A stretch of DNA of 64,000 bases from Morganella morganii. GTDB taxonomy: Bacteria; Pseudomonadota; Gammaproteobacteria; Enterobacterales; Enterobacteriaceae. Below are positions 9,341 to 19,099 of this stretch, one piece after another. A program made the translations under genes and the position numbers. Where the stretch lies: the NCBI RefSeq assembly GCF_019243775.1, contig NZ_CP069157.1, forward strand, positions 2,403,418 to 2,467,417, given 5' to 3'. The stretch's first letter is position 1; every line of letters begins with the position of its first letter. The notes beneath the pieces were generated by a model. The model was not told the origin of the DNA, did not search any database, and saw only the letters and a list, made by a program, of their open reading frames with translations.

Positions 9341-10735
9341 GTGACACAATCACCGGCTGTTGCAGAAAAGACCGCAGCGCTAATCGCATCCTGCTTATTA
9401 AAATATCGTCTTGAATCGGCAGTAGTGGATTATTCAGAAGGATCGATATTTACACTCTTTCGGTTAGCCCCTTCCCCCGGAATACGCAGTTCACAAATTT
9501 CCGCCCTTATCCCTGAATTATGCCGCTCTCTGAATGTAACCGAAATCCGGATGATTGATTTTATTCCCGGAACACCGTACATCGGATTGCTTGTAAAAAA
9601 TGAATCCCGGAAAACCGTCTCCTTCAGCCACTGTTTTACTAAATGGACAGAAGACAAATCACTGCCGCAACTTTCGGTAATGGCGGGCGAAAATATAACC
9701 GGCGAACCTGTCAGTCTGGATTTAACACAATTACCGCACCTGCTGATCGCCGGAACAACCGGCCCCGGTAAATCCATGCTGATGCATTCCCTGATACTGA
9801 GCCTGCTGTACCGGACATCTCCTGCGAACGTCCGGCTGGTGCTGTGTGATGCTCACCACCCTGAACTCAGCCTTTACCGCAATACGCCACATTTACTTTT
9901 TCCTGTTCTGTCTGACAGCGCTGAAATCACCGAAGCCCTGCATTTTCTGACCACAGAAGCCGAAATACGACGCAAACAATTCTCCGCAATAAATGTCCCT
10001 GACCTCCGGCGTTATAATGAAAAAATTGCCCTGGCAGAATCATTCGGAAGACCTATTCCGGATCCTTTTTGGCGGCCGGAAAACTATATGGCGGAACATC
10101 CCCGTCTGAGTCATAAACCGGCTATTATTATCTGTATCGAAAATGCCGTTCAGCTGATTAATGATAACAGCAATATTGAAGATTTAATTTTACCTCTGCT
10201 GCAACAGGGAGGAATGACCGGCATTCATTTATTGCTCACAACACGCAGTCCGCTGCCGACAAAAATAAACCAGCAACTTAAATTTTATATCCCTGCCCGC
10301 ATTGCAATGACAGTGACTTCCAAAGCGGACTCTCATTTTATTATCGGGCAACATGGCGCTGAAATATTATCCGGAAATGGTGATATGTTGCTTATCACCG
10401 CTGATTCCGCAGAACCTCAGCGCATTCAGGGAGCATATATCAGCGACAGTGATATACATAATGCCGTTGATTACTGCAAAAAATGGGGAGATGTTAATTA
10501 TCTTACCACCGGAAGAACAGTTGTACCGGGCGCCTGTGATTTGGATCCCCTATTTGACCGGGCTGTTCAGTTTGTCGCAGAAAAACAACGGGTTTCGATA
10601 TCCGACATTCAGCGGGAATTCCGTATTGGTTACAATCGTGCAGCCAGAATCGTTGAGGAAATGGAAGAATCGGGAATCATCAGCGAACCATTTTCAGACG
10701 GAAGGCGGGAAGTTTTAGTTCCGGGGCTTTTGTGA
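9341..10735 (+). CDS. Soluble FtsK/SpoIIIE-like DNA translocase paralogue
   Basis: 464 residues, matching only the C-terminal third of FtsK: the beta domain (1-130), motor and gamma winged-helix (about 405-464); the four membrane helices and linker are absent. Walker A is GTTGPGKS (138-145; FtsK has GTTGSGKS). At the Walker B position the usual VDEFADL reads CIENAVQL (265-272): the Asp is replaced while Glu267 remains, so ATPase activity is doubtful. The gamma domain keeps GYNRAARIVEEME, almost identical to the KOPS-reading helix of E. coli FtsK. GTG start with AAGGA seven bases upstream. Composition is more AT-rich than the core genes; the next gene follows after 39 bases on the same strand. 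Confidence 0.82.
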   Translation: MTQSPAVAEKTAALIASCLLKYRLESAVVDYSEGSIFTLFRLAPSPGIRSSQISALIPELCRSLNVTEIRMIDFIPGTPYIGLLVKNESRKTVSFSHCFTKWTEDKSLPQLSVMAGENITGEPVSLDLTQLPHLLIAGTTGPGKSMLMHSLILSLLYRTSPANVRLVLCDAHHPELSLYRNTPHLLFPVLSDSAEITEALHFLTTEAEIRRKQFSAINVPDLRRYNEKIALAESFGRPIPDPFWRPENYMAEHPRLSHKPAIIICIENAVQLINDNSNIEDLILPLLQQGGMTGIHLLLTTRSPLPTKINQQLKFYIPARIAMTVTSKADSHFIIGQHGAEILSGNGDMLLITADSAEPQRIQGAYISDSDIHNAVDYCKKWGDVNYLTTGRTVVPGACDLDPLFDRAVQFVAEKQRVSISDIQREFRIGYNRAARIVEEMEESGIISEPFSDGRREVLVPGLL

Positions 10736-10774
10736 TTATATCATTTTTCAAACAGGATGAAGTGAGCTTGTGAT

Positions 10775-11770
10775 ATGAATGAAAATCTTTATCGCTTGAT
10801 TGTTGAGTTTCAAAATAATGTCCGGACTGCTTTAAAGCTCATGTATCGGTCCGGCATTAAAATGCCGTCAAGTCGCTATGAATGGATTCAATATAGTATA
10901 CCCGGCGCTGGGGAGTTAGATGGTGGTATTAAATATTATAAACATGGCGCCGGATGCCTCGTAGAACTGAATTCCGGGAATATAGATTTTGATTTCGGTG
11001 AGCAAGGAGAAATAGGAGGTTTTAATTCCTGGTGGTTAACCTGCTTTGCCGAGAAGAATATAACAGCTTACGGTTTCAGAAATTATGATGATGTTGCTGA
11101 GCATCTGAACAAAGCGTTAAGTGACGGAGAACTGATTCGTCCGGATCATGATCTTTGCTATATTGCCAATGTTCCATACTCCTACGCTATAGACATAGAC
11201 AGCAGAAATCCGGGAGATATGCTTCCATGCCGCAATCATGACCGTGTACTGACACTTCAGATTCATTACTTCGAAACAGCTGAACTCATGTTTAGAAATT
11301 ACAATAAACTCAATCAGAAAATGAAAAAAAATGGCCATCTGAGCCAGCGGGAAGAATTTGATACGAGAATTTATTTTTCTGCATGGTTAGGTTTTTTAGG
11401 TGTGGTCTGTGAGGGCTTTCGAAAGTTAAACATACGAGTCCTGCTTGAAAATGATCGCCCTGCCAGCTTTAAAGACTTATTACCAATTTCGGATAGCATC
11501 AGAAAACTGATGAAAGAACATTCGGATCCACTCCGGATATACAGAAATAATATTTTTCATCTCAGAGAGAATACTGAATTTATTCGCCATTTTTTTGATA
11601 CAGAAGTTGAACGCCTTTCATGGGCTCGTGAGTTACATTTGCTGCTTGCAAAGTTTTTCTCTCAGTACAGAGTCTGTTGTGAAGTACATTATGTATTTAA
11701 TGGGCGCAAAGGTGAAAGCGATTTGACAAAGAAAAAAGTAATACGCCGTAAAAAAACCTCTGAACATTGA
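10775..11770 (+). CDS. DUF6896-like N-terminus fused to a HEPN-like helical domain
   Basis: 331 residues without signal peptide. Residues 1-135 resemble DUF6896 proteins from memory: GELDGGIKYYKHGAGCLVEL, then DFDFGEQGEIGGFNSWWL. Residues 165-300 are helical and contain YRNNIFHLRE, where R257-x4-H262 fits the catalytic R-x4-6-H of HEPN ribonucleases. The end is basic (KKKVIRRKK). Function unknown. It follows the FtsK-like gene in the same direction, so both may be one transcript. AT-rich composition suggests transfer. The DUF6896 and HEPN assignments are inference. Confidence 0.55.
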   Translation: MNENLYRLIVEFQNNVRTALKLMYRSGIKMPSSRYEWIQYSIPGAGELDGGIKYYKHGAGCLVELNSGNIDFDFGEQGEIGGFNSWWLTCFAEKNITAYGFRNYDDVAEHLNKALSDGELIRPDHDLCYIANVPYSYAIDIDSRNPGDMLPCRNHDRVLTLQIHYFETAELMFRNYNKLNQKMKKNGHLSQREEFDTRIYFSAWLGFLGVVCEGFRKLNIRVLLENDRPASFKDLLPISDSIRKLMKEHSDPLRIYRNNIFHLRENTEFIRHFFDTEVERLSWARELHLLLAKFFSQYRVCCEVHYVFNGRKGESDLTKKKVIRRKKTSEH

Positions 11771-11914
11771 CGGTTCATACCAATGAATTAAGCTATTTAC
11801 TTTACCTCAAAACGGTGTTCTCTTTTCTTTACGGTTCACCTGAGCAAGACTCGGGTTTACCCACTGACAATGAATAAAGTTAATCAGGTCAAGAATAAGT
11901 CATTACTAATGATA

Positions 11915-11938
11915 ACGGGGAATATTCCCCGTTTTTTA
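11915..11938 (+). terminator. Rho-independent terminator of the FtsK-like/DUF6896 pair
   Basis: AACGGGGA pairs with TCCCCGTT around ATAT, followed by TTTT. It lies 145 bases after the DUF6896 stop and 25 bases before the end of the convergent uxaA-like gene. Confidence 0.8.
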
Positions 11939-11962
11939 TTTATCTGCGTGACAGTACACTTT

Positions 11963-13558
11963 TTATAAATCCAGTGACCGTTTCCACAGCAGGAAATCAA
12001 ACTGCTCCAGACGGTCTGCTTTCACCTTATATTCCCCGCCTGCCGTTTCAATCACCCGCTCAAACAGCCCTTTACTGATTTCCGGCAATGGCACACCTTC
12101 TATTACCGGACCGCAGTCGTAATCGATCATGTCTGACAAACGCTGTGCGATAGCGCTGTTGGTGGAAATCTTGACGACCGGTACGATAGGGTTTCCTGTC
12201 GGTGTCCCCAAACCGGTGGAAAAAATAACGACGTTACAGCCCGCAGCCACCAGTCCGGTCACGGCATCCACGTCATTCCCCGGTGTGCAGACCAGAGACA
12301 GTCCGCTGTCCGGCATCGGTTCCGCATAATCACACACTGCACTGATTGGCGATTTTCCGCCTTTTTTCGCCGCACCGGTTGATTTAATCGCATCGGTAAT
12401 TAATCCATCAGCAATATTTCCGGGGCTCGGGTTATCCGCGATAGTGGTATTAAAGAAGTTCGCGGTTTTCTCATACTGTCCCATCAGATCGAGGAATTTC
12501 TTTTTATCCTCAAAGCGGATGCAGCGTTTTACCATATCCCCTTCCGCACCGCACAGCTCCGGGAATTCCGCCAGACCGGAAGCGCCGCCAAGTGTCACCA
12601 GCCAGTCCGACACCAGTCCCATCGCCGGATTGCCGGAAATGCCCGAGAACCCGTCAGACGCCCCGCACTTCACGCCGAGCTTAAGATATGACAGCGGTAC
12701 ATCTGTGCGGCTCTGAGGTTTCACCGCTTTCATGCACTCATAGGTTTGTTTCAGCGCCGTCTGCATCATCTCTTCTTCGCTGTTCCATTCCTGCTGCCGG
12801 AAATAGAGCGCCGGTTTATCAAATGCCGGATTACGTGCTGCCAGCGACTCTTTGAACATCTTGCGCTGTGCTTTTTCACATCCCAGGCTGAACACGGTAA
12901 TGCCGATCACATTCGGATGATCCGCATACGCAGCCAGTACATCACACATGGTTTTACTGTCAGAGGTGGCACCACCGCAGCCGCTGGTCACAGTAATACA
13001 GCGCACACCTTCAATATGCGGAAACAGCTTAGGTTTTGTGGTCTGCGCCTGTTCACCGGCGGTCAGATCCAGAGCGAAACTTTTCAGACTGTTATTGGTG
13101 TAACCCAGCGCCTCATTCAGCGCATCCGTCAGTTTGGTGACATTGCGGTTTTCACAGAACACCAGCGGGAAAATCAGCCAGTAGTTAGCTGTTCCGACCC
13201 GGCCATCATCACGTACATAACCTTTAAATGTCCGGTCCTTCCAGGCCGACACATCCGGGATCTGCCATTCATAGTCGCCGCTCTCCTCCAGTGATACCGG
13301 GGCGGCATAATGGCGGATATTATCCACGGTAATCACTTCCCCGCGGGCAATCGGTTTTGTTGCTTTCCCGACAGCGGTGCCGTACATGGAGACAATACCG
13401 CCTTCCGGCACTGCTTCCAGGGCAAACTTGTGTTTGGCTTTCACATCCGTGACCAGAGTGATTGATTCATCACCCCACTGATACACTTCACCGGCATGCA
13501 AATCCTTCAGTGCCACAATTAAATTATCAGTTTCATCAATACGTAATATCTTTTGCAT
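11963..13558 (-). CDS. UxaA-family sugar-acid dehydratase (altronate/galactarate dehydratase-like)
   Basis: 531 residues. An N-terminal SAF-type domain (about 1-90, MQKILRIDETDNLIVALKDL) is joined to the large UxaA/GarD dehydratase domain with VTSGCGGAT, GVKCGASDGFSGISGNP and NPSPGNIADGL, the regions that hold the metal centre in this family. Such enzymes remove water from aldonates or aldarates to give 2-keto-3-deoxy acids. It is the last gene of a three-gene operon with a transporter and a DapA-type aldolase. The exact substrate is not visible; E. coli UxaA is 495 residues, so this is a longer relative. Confidence 0.78.
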   Translation of the reverse strand: MQKILRIDETDNLIVALKDLHAGEVYQWGDESITLVTDVKAKHKFALEAVPEGGIVSMYGTAVGKATKPIARGEVITVDNIRHYAAPVSLEESGDYEWQIPDVSAWKDRTFKGYVRDDGRVGTANYWLIFPLVFCENRNVTKLTDALNEALGYTNNSLKSFALDLTAGEQAQTTKPKLFPHIEGVRCITVTSGCGGATSDSKTMCDVLAAYADHPNVIGITVFSLGCEKAQRKMFKESLAARNPAFDKPALYFRQQEWNSEEEMMQTALKQTYECMKAVKPQSRTDVPLSYLKLGVKCGASDGFSGISGNPAMGLVSDWLVTLGGASGLAEFPELCGAEGDMVKRCIRFEDKKKFLDLMGQYEKTANFFNTTIADNPSPGNIADGLITDAIKSTGAAKKGGKSPISAVCDYAEPMPDSGLSLVCTPGNDVDAVTGLVAAGCNVVIFSTGLGTPTGNPIVPVVKISTNSAIAQRLSDMIDYDCGPVIEGVPLPEISKGLFERVIETAGGEYKVKADRLEQFDFLLWKRSLDL

Positions 13559-13606
13559 AACTCACCTTCCGGTTATTGCCGCCAAAATGACGGCAACGAA
13601 TCAGGA

Positions 13607-14893
13607 TTATTTTTGTGTGTTCTTTTTCAGTAAGGCAATCAGGAGTGCACAGCCGACTGTGATCACCGCGAGTGTGATAATCCCTGCCGTATTGCTGTTC
13701 ATCAGTTTATCCATTTCCACACGGATAATCGGTGCGAGGAAAGAACAGAATGCCCCCATGGTGGTACAGAACCCGATGCCGGCAGCCAGCGCAGGACCAC
13801 TCAGTAACTGCGGCGGGAATGTCCAGAACACCGGTTGTACCGACAGAAAACCGACGGCGCTGAGACACAGCGCGGCGATGGCAAAGACCGGACTGGCAAA
13901 GGCGGATAATGCCAGACCAACTGCCGCTGCCAGCATACACATCACGGAGATAGCCACACGGCGGGACGGATTTTTATCAGCCAGACGCGGGATGTAATAC
14001 ACACCGAACGCCGAGCATGCCCACGGAATAGCCGCCACCAGAGACGCTTTAAACCCGAGACTCTGTCCCATCAGGGAAGCCACCTGCGACGGCAGGAAAA
14101 ACATCAGCCCGTAGACCGAGATCTGGATGGTGCCGTAGATAAGTGCCAGGTGCCAGACCTTGATATTTTTCAGCGCGGACAGCACAGACGTCGTTTCTGT
14201 TTTCGCATTCTCACTGGCTAACTGCTCTGTCAGGGCTTTCTTCTCTTCCGCTGTCAGGAAGCGGGCTTTCTCCGGGCTGTCATCCAGCCAGAAAAAGGCG
14301 AAGACCCCGATAACAACCGCCGGTAAACCTTCAATCACAAACATCCAGAACCAGCCAGGACGCCCCAGCCAGCCGTGTAATTCCAGCAGTGCGCCGGATA
14401 ACGGCGAACCAAGCGTCAATGCCAGCGGCACGCCGAGGACAAAAATGCCAATCACCGAGCCGCGGACTTTATTCGGGAAATAGATGGAGGCCAGTAACAA
14501 AATTCCCGGATAAAAGCCCGCCTCACCCAGTCCCAGCAGGAAACGCAGCACAATAAATTGCGTCTCGTTGGTCACGAACCCGGTCATTGCGGATAACACA
14601 CCCCAGATAACCGTTGTAATACTCAGCCACTTTTGTGCACCGATTTTATTGAGGATCAGGTTTGCCGGGATCCCGAACAGTGCATAAGCAGCGAAGAAAA
14701 TTCCCGCCCCCAGTGCAAAGGCGGAATCGGACAGCCCGATATCCAGTTGCATGGCATCTTTCGCAAAGCCCACATTCACACGGTCAATAAATGCCACAAA
14801 ATACAAAATAAACATCAGGGGTACTAAACGCTTCCACGATTTCTGAATCGCGGAATTTAAAGCAGGATTGTCATAAGCTGTGATAGTCGCCAT
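13607..14893 (-). CDS. MFS sugar-acid transporter, anion:cation symporter type (GudP/DgoT-like)
   Basis: 428 residues, twelve membrane segments. The start KRLVPLMFILYFVAFIDRVNVGFA and RFLLGLGEAGFYPG are signatures of the anion:cation symporter branch that carries glucarate, galactonate and tartrate derivatives. It lies between the aldolase and dehydratase genes with gaps of about 50 bases, so it most likely imports the substrate of this pathway. Confidence 0.82.
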   Translation of the reverse strand: MATITAYDNPALNSAIQKSWKRLVPLMFILYFVAFIDRVNVGFAKDAMQLDIGLSDSAFALGAGIFFAAYALFGIPANLILNKIGAQKWLSITTVIWGVLSAMTGFVTNETQFIVLRFLLGLGEAGFYPGILLLASIYFPNKVRGSVIGIFVLGVPLALTLGSPLSGALLELHGWLGRPGWFWMFVIEGLPAVVIGVFAFFWLDDSPEKARFLTAEEKKALTEQLASENAKTETTSVLSALKNIKVWHLALIYGTIQISVYGLMFFLPSQVASLMGQSLGFKASLVAAIPWACSAFGVYYIPRLADKNPSRRVAISVMCMLAAAVGLALSAFASPVFAIAALCLSAVGFLSVQPVFWTFPPQLLSGPALAAGIGFCTTMGAFCSFLAPIIRVEMDKLMNSNTAGIITLAVITVGCALLIALLKKNTQK

Positions 14894-14942
14894 GATAATA
14901 TTCCCTGTCGGTAAGATGTTCTGTCGTTATAATCAGGAAAAA

Positions 14943-15851
14943 TCAGCGTGCTGTTTCAGCATCCGCCAGTATCTGCATCAGCTGTTCAGTCTGCTCCGCA
15001 TTCAGGCTGCTGAATGGCGCTGTGCAGTAGTCTGACTGAATAATGCCCCGCATCTGTAATGCTTTTTTAAAGGTCGGGATAAACGGTGAGTGCACGCCGT
15101 AAACGGCCATCAGCTGATCCACTTTGCGCTGATGTGCCGCTACGGCAGCCATATCACCTTGTGCAAATACCGCCATCCAGGAAGCGAAGAACTCAGGCAC
15201 AATATTGGATAACCCGCCGATACAGCCATTTCCCCCCGCCAGCACAACATGGGCGAAGTTATTGTCATAACCGGCATAAACCTCAAAATGCGGGATCTCT
15301 TTTTTTACCGTCTGAATAATCTGCGACGTATGTAATGTATCGGGGATCGTATCTTTCAGCCCGATAATATTCGGATAGCGATCCGCCAGACGCAGACACA
15401 CCTCCGGTGACACCGAGTAACCGGTACGTTCCGGGAAGTTATAGATAAAAATATTGGCTGACGTTTTTTCCGCGACCGCGCTGTAAAACCGGTAAACGCC
15501 CTCATCATCCAGCGGGAAATAGTACGGGCTGATAATCATGACCCCGTCCACCCCCTGCTCATGAGCATAGTTCGCCAGCGCGGCGGACTCATTCACATCC
15601 GGGCGGCTGGTCCCGGCATACACTTTCATTCCCCCTTTGTCATAACTGCCGCATAACCTGATCAGTGTTTTTGAGCTTTCCATATCCAGTGAAAAAAACT
15701 CGCCGGTACTGCCCATAACCACAAATCCGGAGACATGCCCCTTCAGAGAGTCATACACCCGCTGGTTTTGTTCGGTATCAATCCGGCCTTTGTCATCAAA
15801 AATTGTTACGGCCGGCGTGATGTAACGGCTTTCCATACCCACATTGTTCAT
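14943..15851 (-). CDS. Dihydrodipicolinate synthase family aldolase
   Basis: 302 residues, a TIM-barrel of the DapA/NAL class I aldolases. GSTGEFFSL is the pyruvate carboxylate-binding motif, the Tyr of YNFPERTGY is the proton relay and the Lys of GLKDT is the Schiff base residue. In this operon it probably cleaves a 2-keto-3-deoxy sugar acid to pyruvate and an aldehyde. The frame extends upstream to 15896, but the ATG at 15851 has GAGG nine bases upstream and gives the family length. It is first in its operon and divergent from the IclR regulator. Confidence 0.82.
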   Translation of the reverse strand: MNNVGMESRYITPAVTIFDDKGRIDTEQNQRVYDSLKGHVSGFVVMGSTGEFFSLDMESSKTLIRLCGSYDKGGMKVYAGTSRPDVNESAALANYAHEQGVDGVMIISPYYFPLDDEGVYRFYSAVAEKTSANIFIYNFPERTGYSVSPEVCLRLADRYPNIIGLKDTIPDTLHTSQIIQTVKKEIPHFEVYAGYDNNFAHVVLAGGNGCIGGLSNIVPEFFASWMAVFAQGDMAAVAAHQRKVDQLMAVYGVHSPFIPTFKKALQMRGIIQSDYCTAPFSSLNAEQTEQLMQILADAETAR

Positions 15852-16166
15852 ATATACAAACCTCGTTAATAAATAAAAACACAGGTAAGTAATCATGAAA
15901 CTCTGAGTGAGTCAAATTTTGTACATTCGCTGAAAAAACAGGCTAACAGGCTGTTTTAATTGCGGTTGAAAACTATATCTGCGGAAAAACCCGATCCGGA
16001 TTGCGGTTATTTATTATTTATCTGTGAGGAGCAGCACATTACGGGAACAATAAAGCGGATTGTCGTGATACCGGCAGGCAATGTCACAAACGGACACCCG
16101 GACATGATTTACTTAGCGGGGCTTTGTACCTAGAATAACGGCATAAACTGTCAGGGAGGTGAATTG
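15852..16166. other. Divergent control region between the sugar-acid operon and iclR-type gene
   Basis: 315 bases without a gene. Both promoters and the operator must lie here, but no single palindrome stands out by eye. AGGGAGG at 16153-16159 is the ribosome binding site of the regulator. Confidence 0.5.
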
Positions 16167-16940
16167 ATGTCAACGGAGCATATGCCGACAATACGGGTGT
16201 TAGAGGTACTCAGCGTTCTGGCGGCAGAAAACACCGGGATTTCCCTCACGCAGCTGGCCGGGAAGACCGGCATCTTAAAAGGCACGCTCTACCCGATTCT
16301 GAAAACTCTGGCAGAACGCCGTTATATTAATTATGACGAAAACACCCAGCTTTATTTTCTGGGTATCGCCTGCTCGATTCTTTCCCGTTCATTCTTTGAA
16401 AAATCGTACTGGCTGAAAATGGTGCACCGCGAGATGAATAATATTGTCAACGAGTGCAACGAAGTGTGCCAGATGGGTATATTAGATGGCCCGGATGTGC
16501 TGTATATCGATAAAGTGCAGTCTGCGCAAAAAGTTCAGTTAGTCTCCAATATCGGCACCCGCTTACCGGCGGTTTATTCTGCATTAGGTAAAGCGATGAT
16601 ATGCCATTACAGCGATGATGATATTCTCCGCTTATATCCTGACGGCTTTACCCCGCTGACAAAATACAGTATCACCACCATTGCGGAATTACGTCAGCAA
16701 CTGGAAGAGGTCAAAATAAATCATTACGCCACTGACAACCGGGAAATAAACGAAGAAACCCGCTGCTATGCCGTTTCATTACGTCAGCGCAATAAAATTA
16801 TCGCCGCTATCAGTGTCTCCGTCCCGACATTCCGCAGTAATGATGAAAAAAACAACCAGATTATCAGTGTATTACTCAGCAGCCGCGAACGTATCGAGCA
16901 GGAATTGCATACATTGCAGGATGTGGAGTTTTATCAGTAA
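16167..16940 (+). CDS. IclR-family transcriptional regulator
   Basis: 257 residues: an N-terminal winged helix (IRVLEVLSVLAAENTGISLTQLA) and a C-terminal GAF-like effector domain with YIDKVQSAQKVQL and AVYSALGKAMICH, the IclR layout. A TTG at 16164 is in frame, but the ATG at 16167 sits seven bases after AGGGAGG and is preferred. It is divergent from the dehydratase/transporter/aldolase operon and probably represses it until its sugar acid is present. Confidence 0.87.
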   Translation: MSTEHMPTIRVLEVLSVLAAENTGISLTQLAGKTGILKGTLYPILKTLAERRYINYDENTQLYFLGIACSILSRSFFEKSYWLKMVHREMNNIVNECNEVCQMGILDGPDVLYIDKVQSAQKVQLVSNIGTRLPAVYSALGKAMICHYSDDDILRLYPDGFTPLTKYSITTIAELRQQLEEVKINHYATDNREINEETRCYAVSLRQRNKIIAAISVSVPTFRSNDEKNNQIISVLLSSRERIEQELHTLQDVEFYQ

Positions 16941-16983
16941 GGGTAATACAGGACGTTTTAGTCCGCGGCGTTTTTTAATTGAA

Positions 16984-17003
16984 AACGGAGCTGAATTGCT
17001 CCG
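16984..17003 (-). terminator. Terminator after cbrC
   Basis: On the minus strand GCGGAGCAATTCAGCTCCGTTTT forms a six-base-pair GC-rich stem with a T run, 12 bases after the cbrC stop. Confidence 0.65.
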
Positions 17004-17014
17004 CTCTGCAGCCT

Positions 17015-17904
<890 letters not shown>

Positions 17905-18468
17905 ATGGACTATCAACTTAAATCATATAGCCAGAGCAACAAGAAAAAATTTTCCTCTGTTTTCCTCATCCTGGTTCCTTTTGGTATTTGGATAGCATTC
18001 ATGTATTGGTCTATGTTTTTAGGCCAAAGCGTTGTGTTATTTAAATGGTTCCCTCAATGGACTATTTCCGTCATTTTTGCTGCTGTTGTGGGGATAATCG
18101 GCGGGATTTGGAGTATTTGGCGTCGCCCGATAAAACAGGTATTTAAAAGTTTTCTCTGGAGCGGATTCTTTGGCCTGATATTAATTGTCCCTGTATTCGA
18201 TGTCATGGCGTATTTACTGACAAACAAAACAATTCACTATCAGACTGAATATGAAATTACATCACCGGGCCCTGCCACCAGCAGATTTGGCCGGTGCAAA
18301 CACGGCATATGGATAAAAGAAGTCTATACGGAACGGTGGAAATTGCTTTGTATCGATAATGCAAAACTGGCAACTCAGAAAGGCACAGATACGGTTTGGG
18401 TCACAACAAAAACAGGTCCTATTGGTTCATATATAGTTGATTACCAGTTCTCACCTTCCAGCCCTTAA
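17905..18468 (+). CDS. Unknown inner-membrane protein
   Basis: 187 residues with three hydrophobic segments (about 17-36, 51-71 and 87-110) and a C-terminal soluble part of about 75 residues containing YEITSPGPATSRFGRCKHGIW and two further Cys-containing strands. I do not recognise the family. No clear Shine-Dalgarno sequence precedes the ATG. The gene stands just before the first IS3 remnant and is AT-rich, so it belongs to the mobile part of the block. Confidence 0.6.
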   Translation: MDYQLKSYSQSNKKKFSSVFLILVPFGIWIAFMYWSMFLGQSVVLFKWFPQWTISVIFAAVVGIIGGIWSIWRRPIKQVFKSFLWSGFFGLILIVPVFDVMAYLLTNKTIHYQTEYEITSPGPATSRFGRCKHGIWIKEVYTERWKLLCIDNAKLATQKGTDTVWVTTKTGPIGSYIVDYQFSPSSP

Positions 18469-18540
18469 CTATGATTCATAATCAGGGGAGTTTTTATCGT
18501 ATTGACCTCTGCTGTTTTCAGAACAGAGAATCTAATTATA

Positions 18541-18870
18541 GTTGTTCCATTTTAGGGGAAGTGGACAGAGTGACCAGCTCACGCTTAAAAGCGGGCTTTA
18601 AAGCTTTTTTCGATAACGTCCTTCAGCGCCCGGTTCTCGTCCTCAAGCTCCTTAATCTTTTTAATATCAGATGCTTCCATTCCGCCGTATCTGGCTTTCC
18701 AATTATAGTAAGTGGCTTCAGAAACACCGGCTTCCCGGCAGACATCTTTAACAGTTCGTCCGGCTTCAACCGACTTAATCACAACGATGATCTGATGCTC
18801 AGTAAAACGGGCTTTACGCATAGCGATCTCCTTAGTTGGCAGATTGATTATGCCGGAGGATCTCTAAATG
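18541..18870 (-). mobile_element. IS3-family remnant, left of the defence pair
   Basis: Only an orfA-like frame and a little flanking sequence are left. No orfB and no matching terminal inverted repeats were seen, so limits are approximate. Confidence 0.6.
18585..18821 (-). pseudogene. IS3-family transposase orfA, internally deleted
   Basis: 78 residues. The helix-turn-helix part is intact (FTEHQIIVVIKSVEAGRTVKDVC, then EATYYNWKARYGGM). After ELEDEN the sequence jumps directly to RALKDVIEK; full-length relatives carry about 14 more residues (RRLKQMFADLSLEN) there, so a deletion between two EN-coding stretches is likely. The reading then runs out into unrelated residues. No transposition function is expected. 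Confidence 0.72.
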
Positions 18871-19099
18871 TGAATGGCACGATTATGCGGGATGTTTACA
18901 TAAATAAACTAATGTATTCACTGATGTCAGAGGAATAACTGAACCTACTGATAGTGTCATATCTCTGGTTAAGAACAGCAATGGCTGGAAAGCCAACTAA
19001 CAGTTTCCTCTAAAGATCTGTGAAGAGCAGAGCTAGGGGCTTATGAGGGCGAGTTGCTGCCCTCATCTGAATTTAATCTTTTCTTATTCAGTCGTGAAG
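18871..19099. other. Spacer with a small hairpin, no gene
   Basis: 229 bases. TGAGGGC (19044-19050) pairs with GCCCTCA (19059-19065), followed by a T-rich stretch, which could be a weak plus-strand terminator. Otherwise nothing recognisable. Confidence 0.4.

Noticed and set aside
18471..18938. 155-codon plus-strand frame
   Set aside because: It lies antisense over the IS3 orfA remnant and has no family resemblance.
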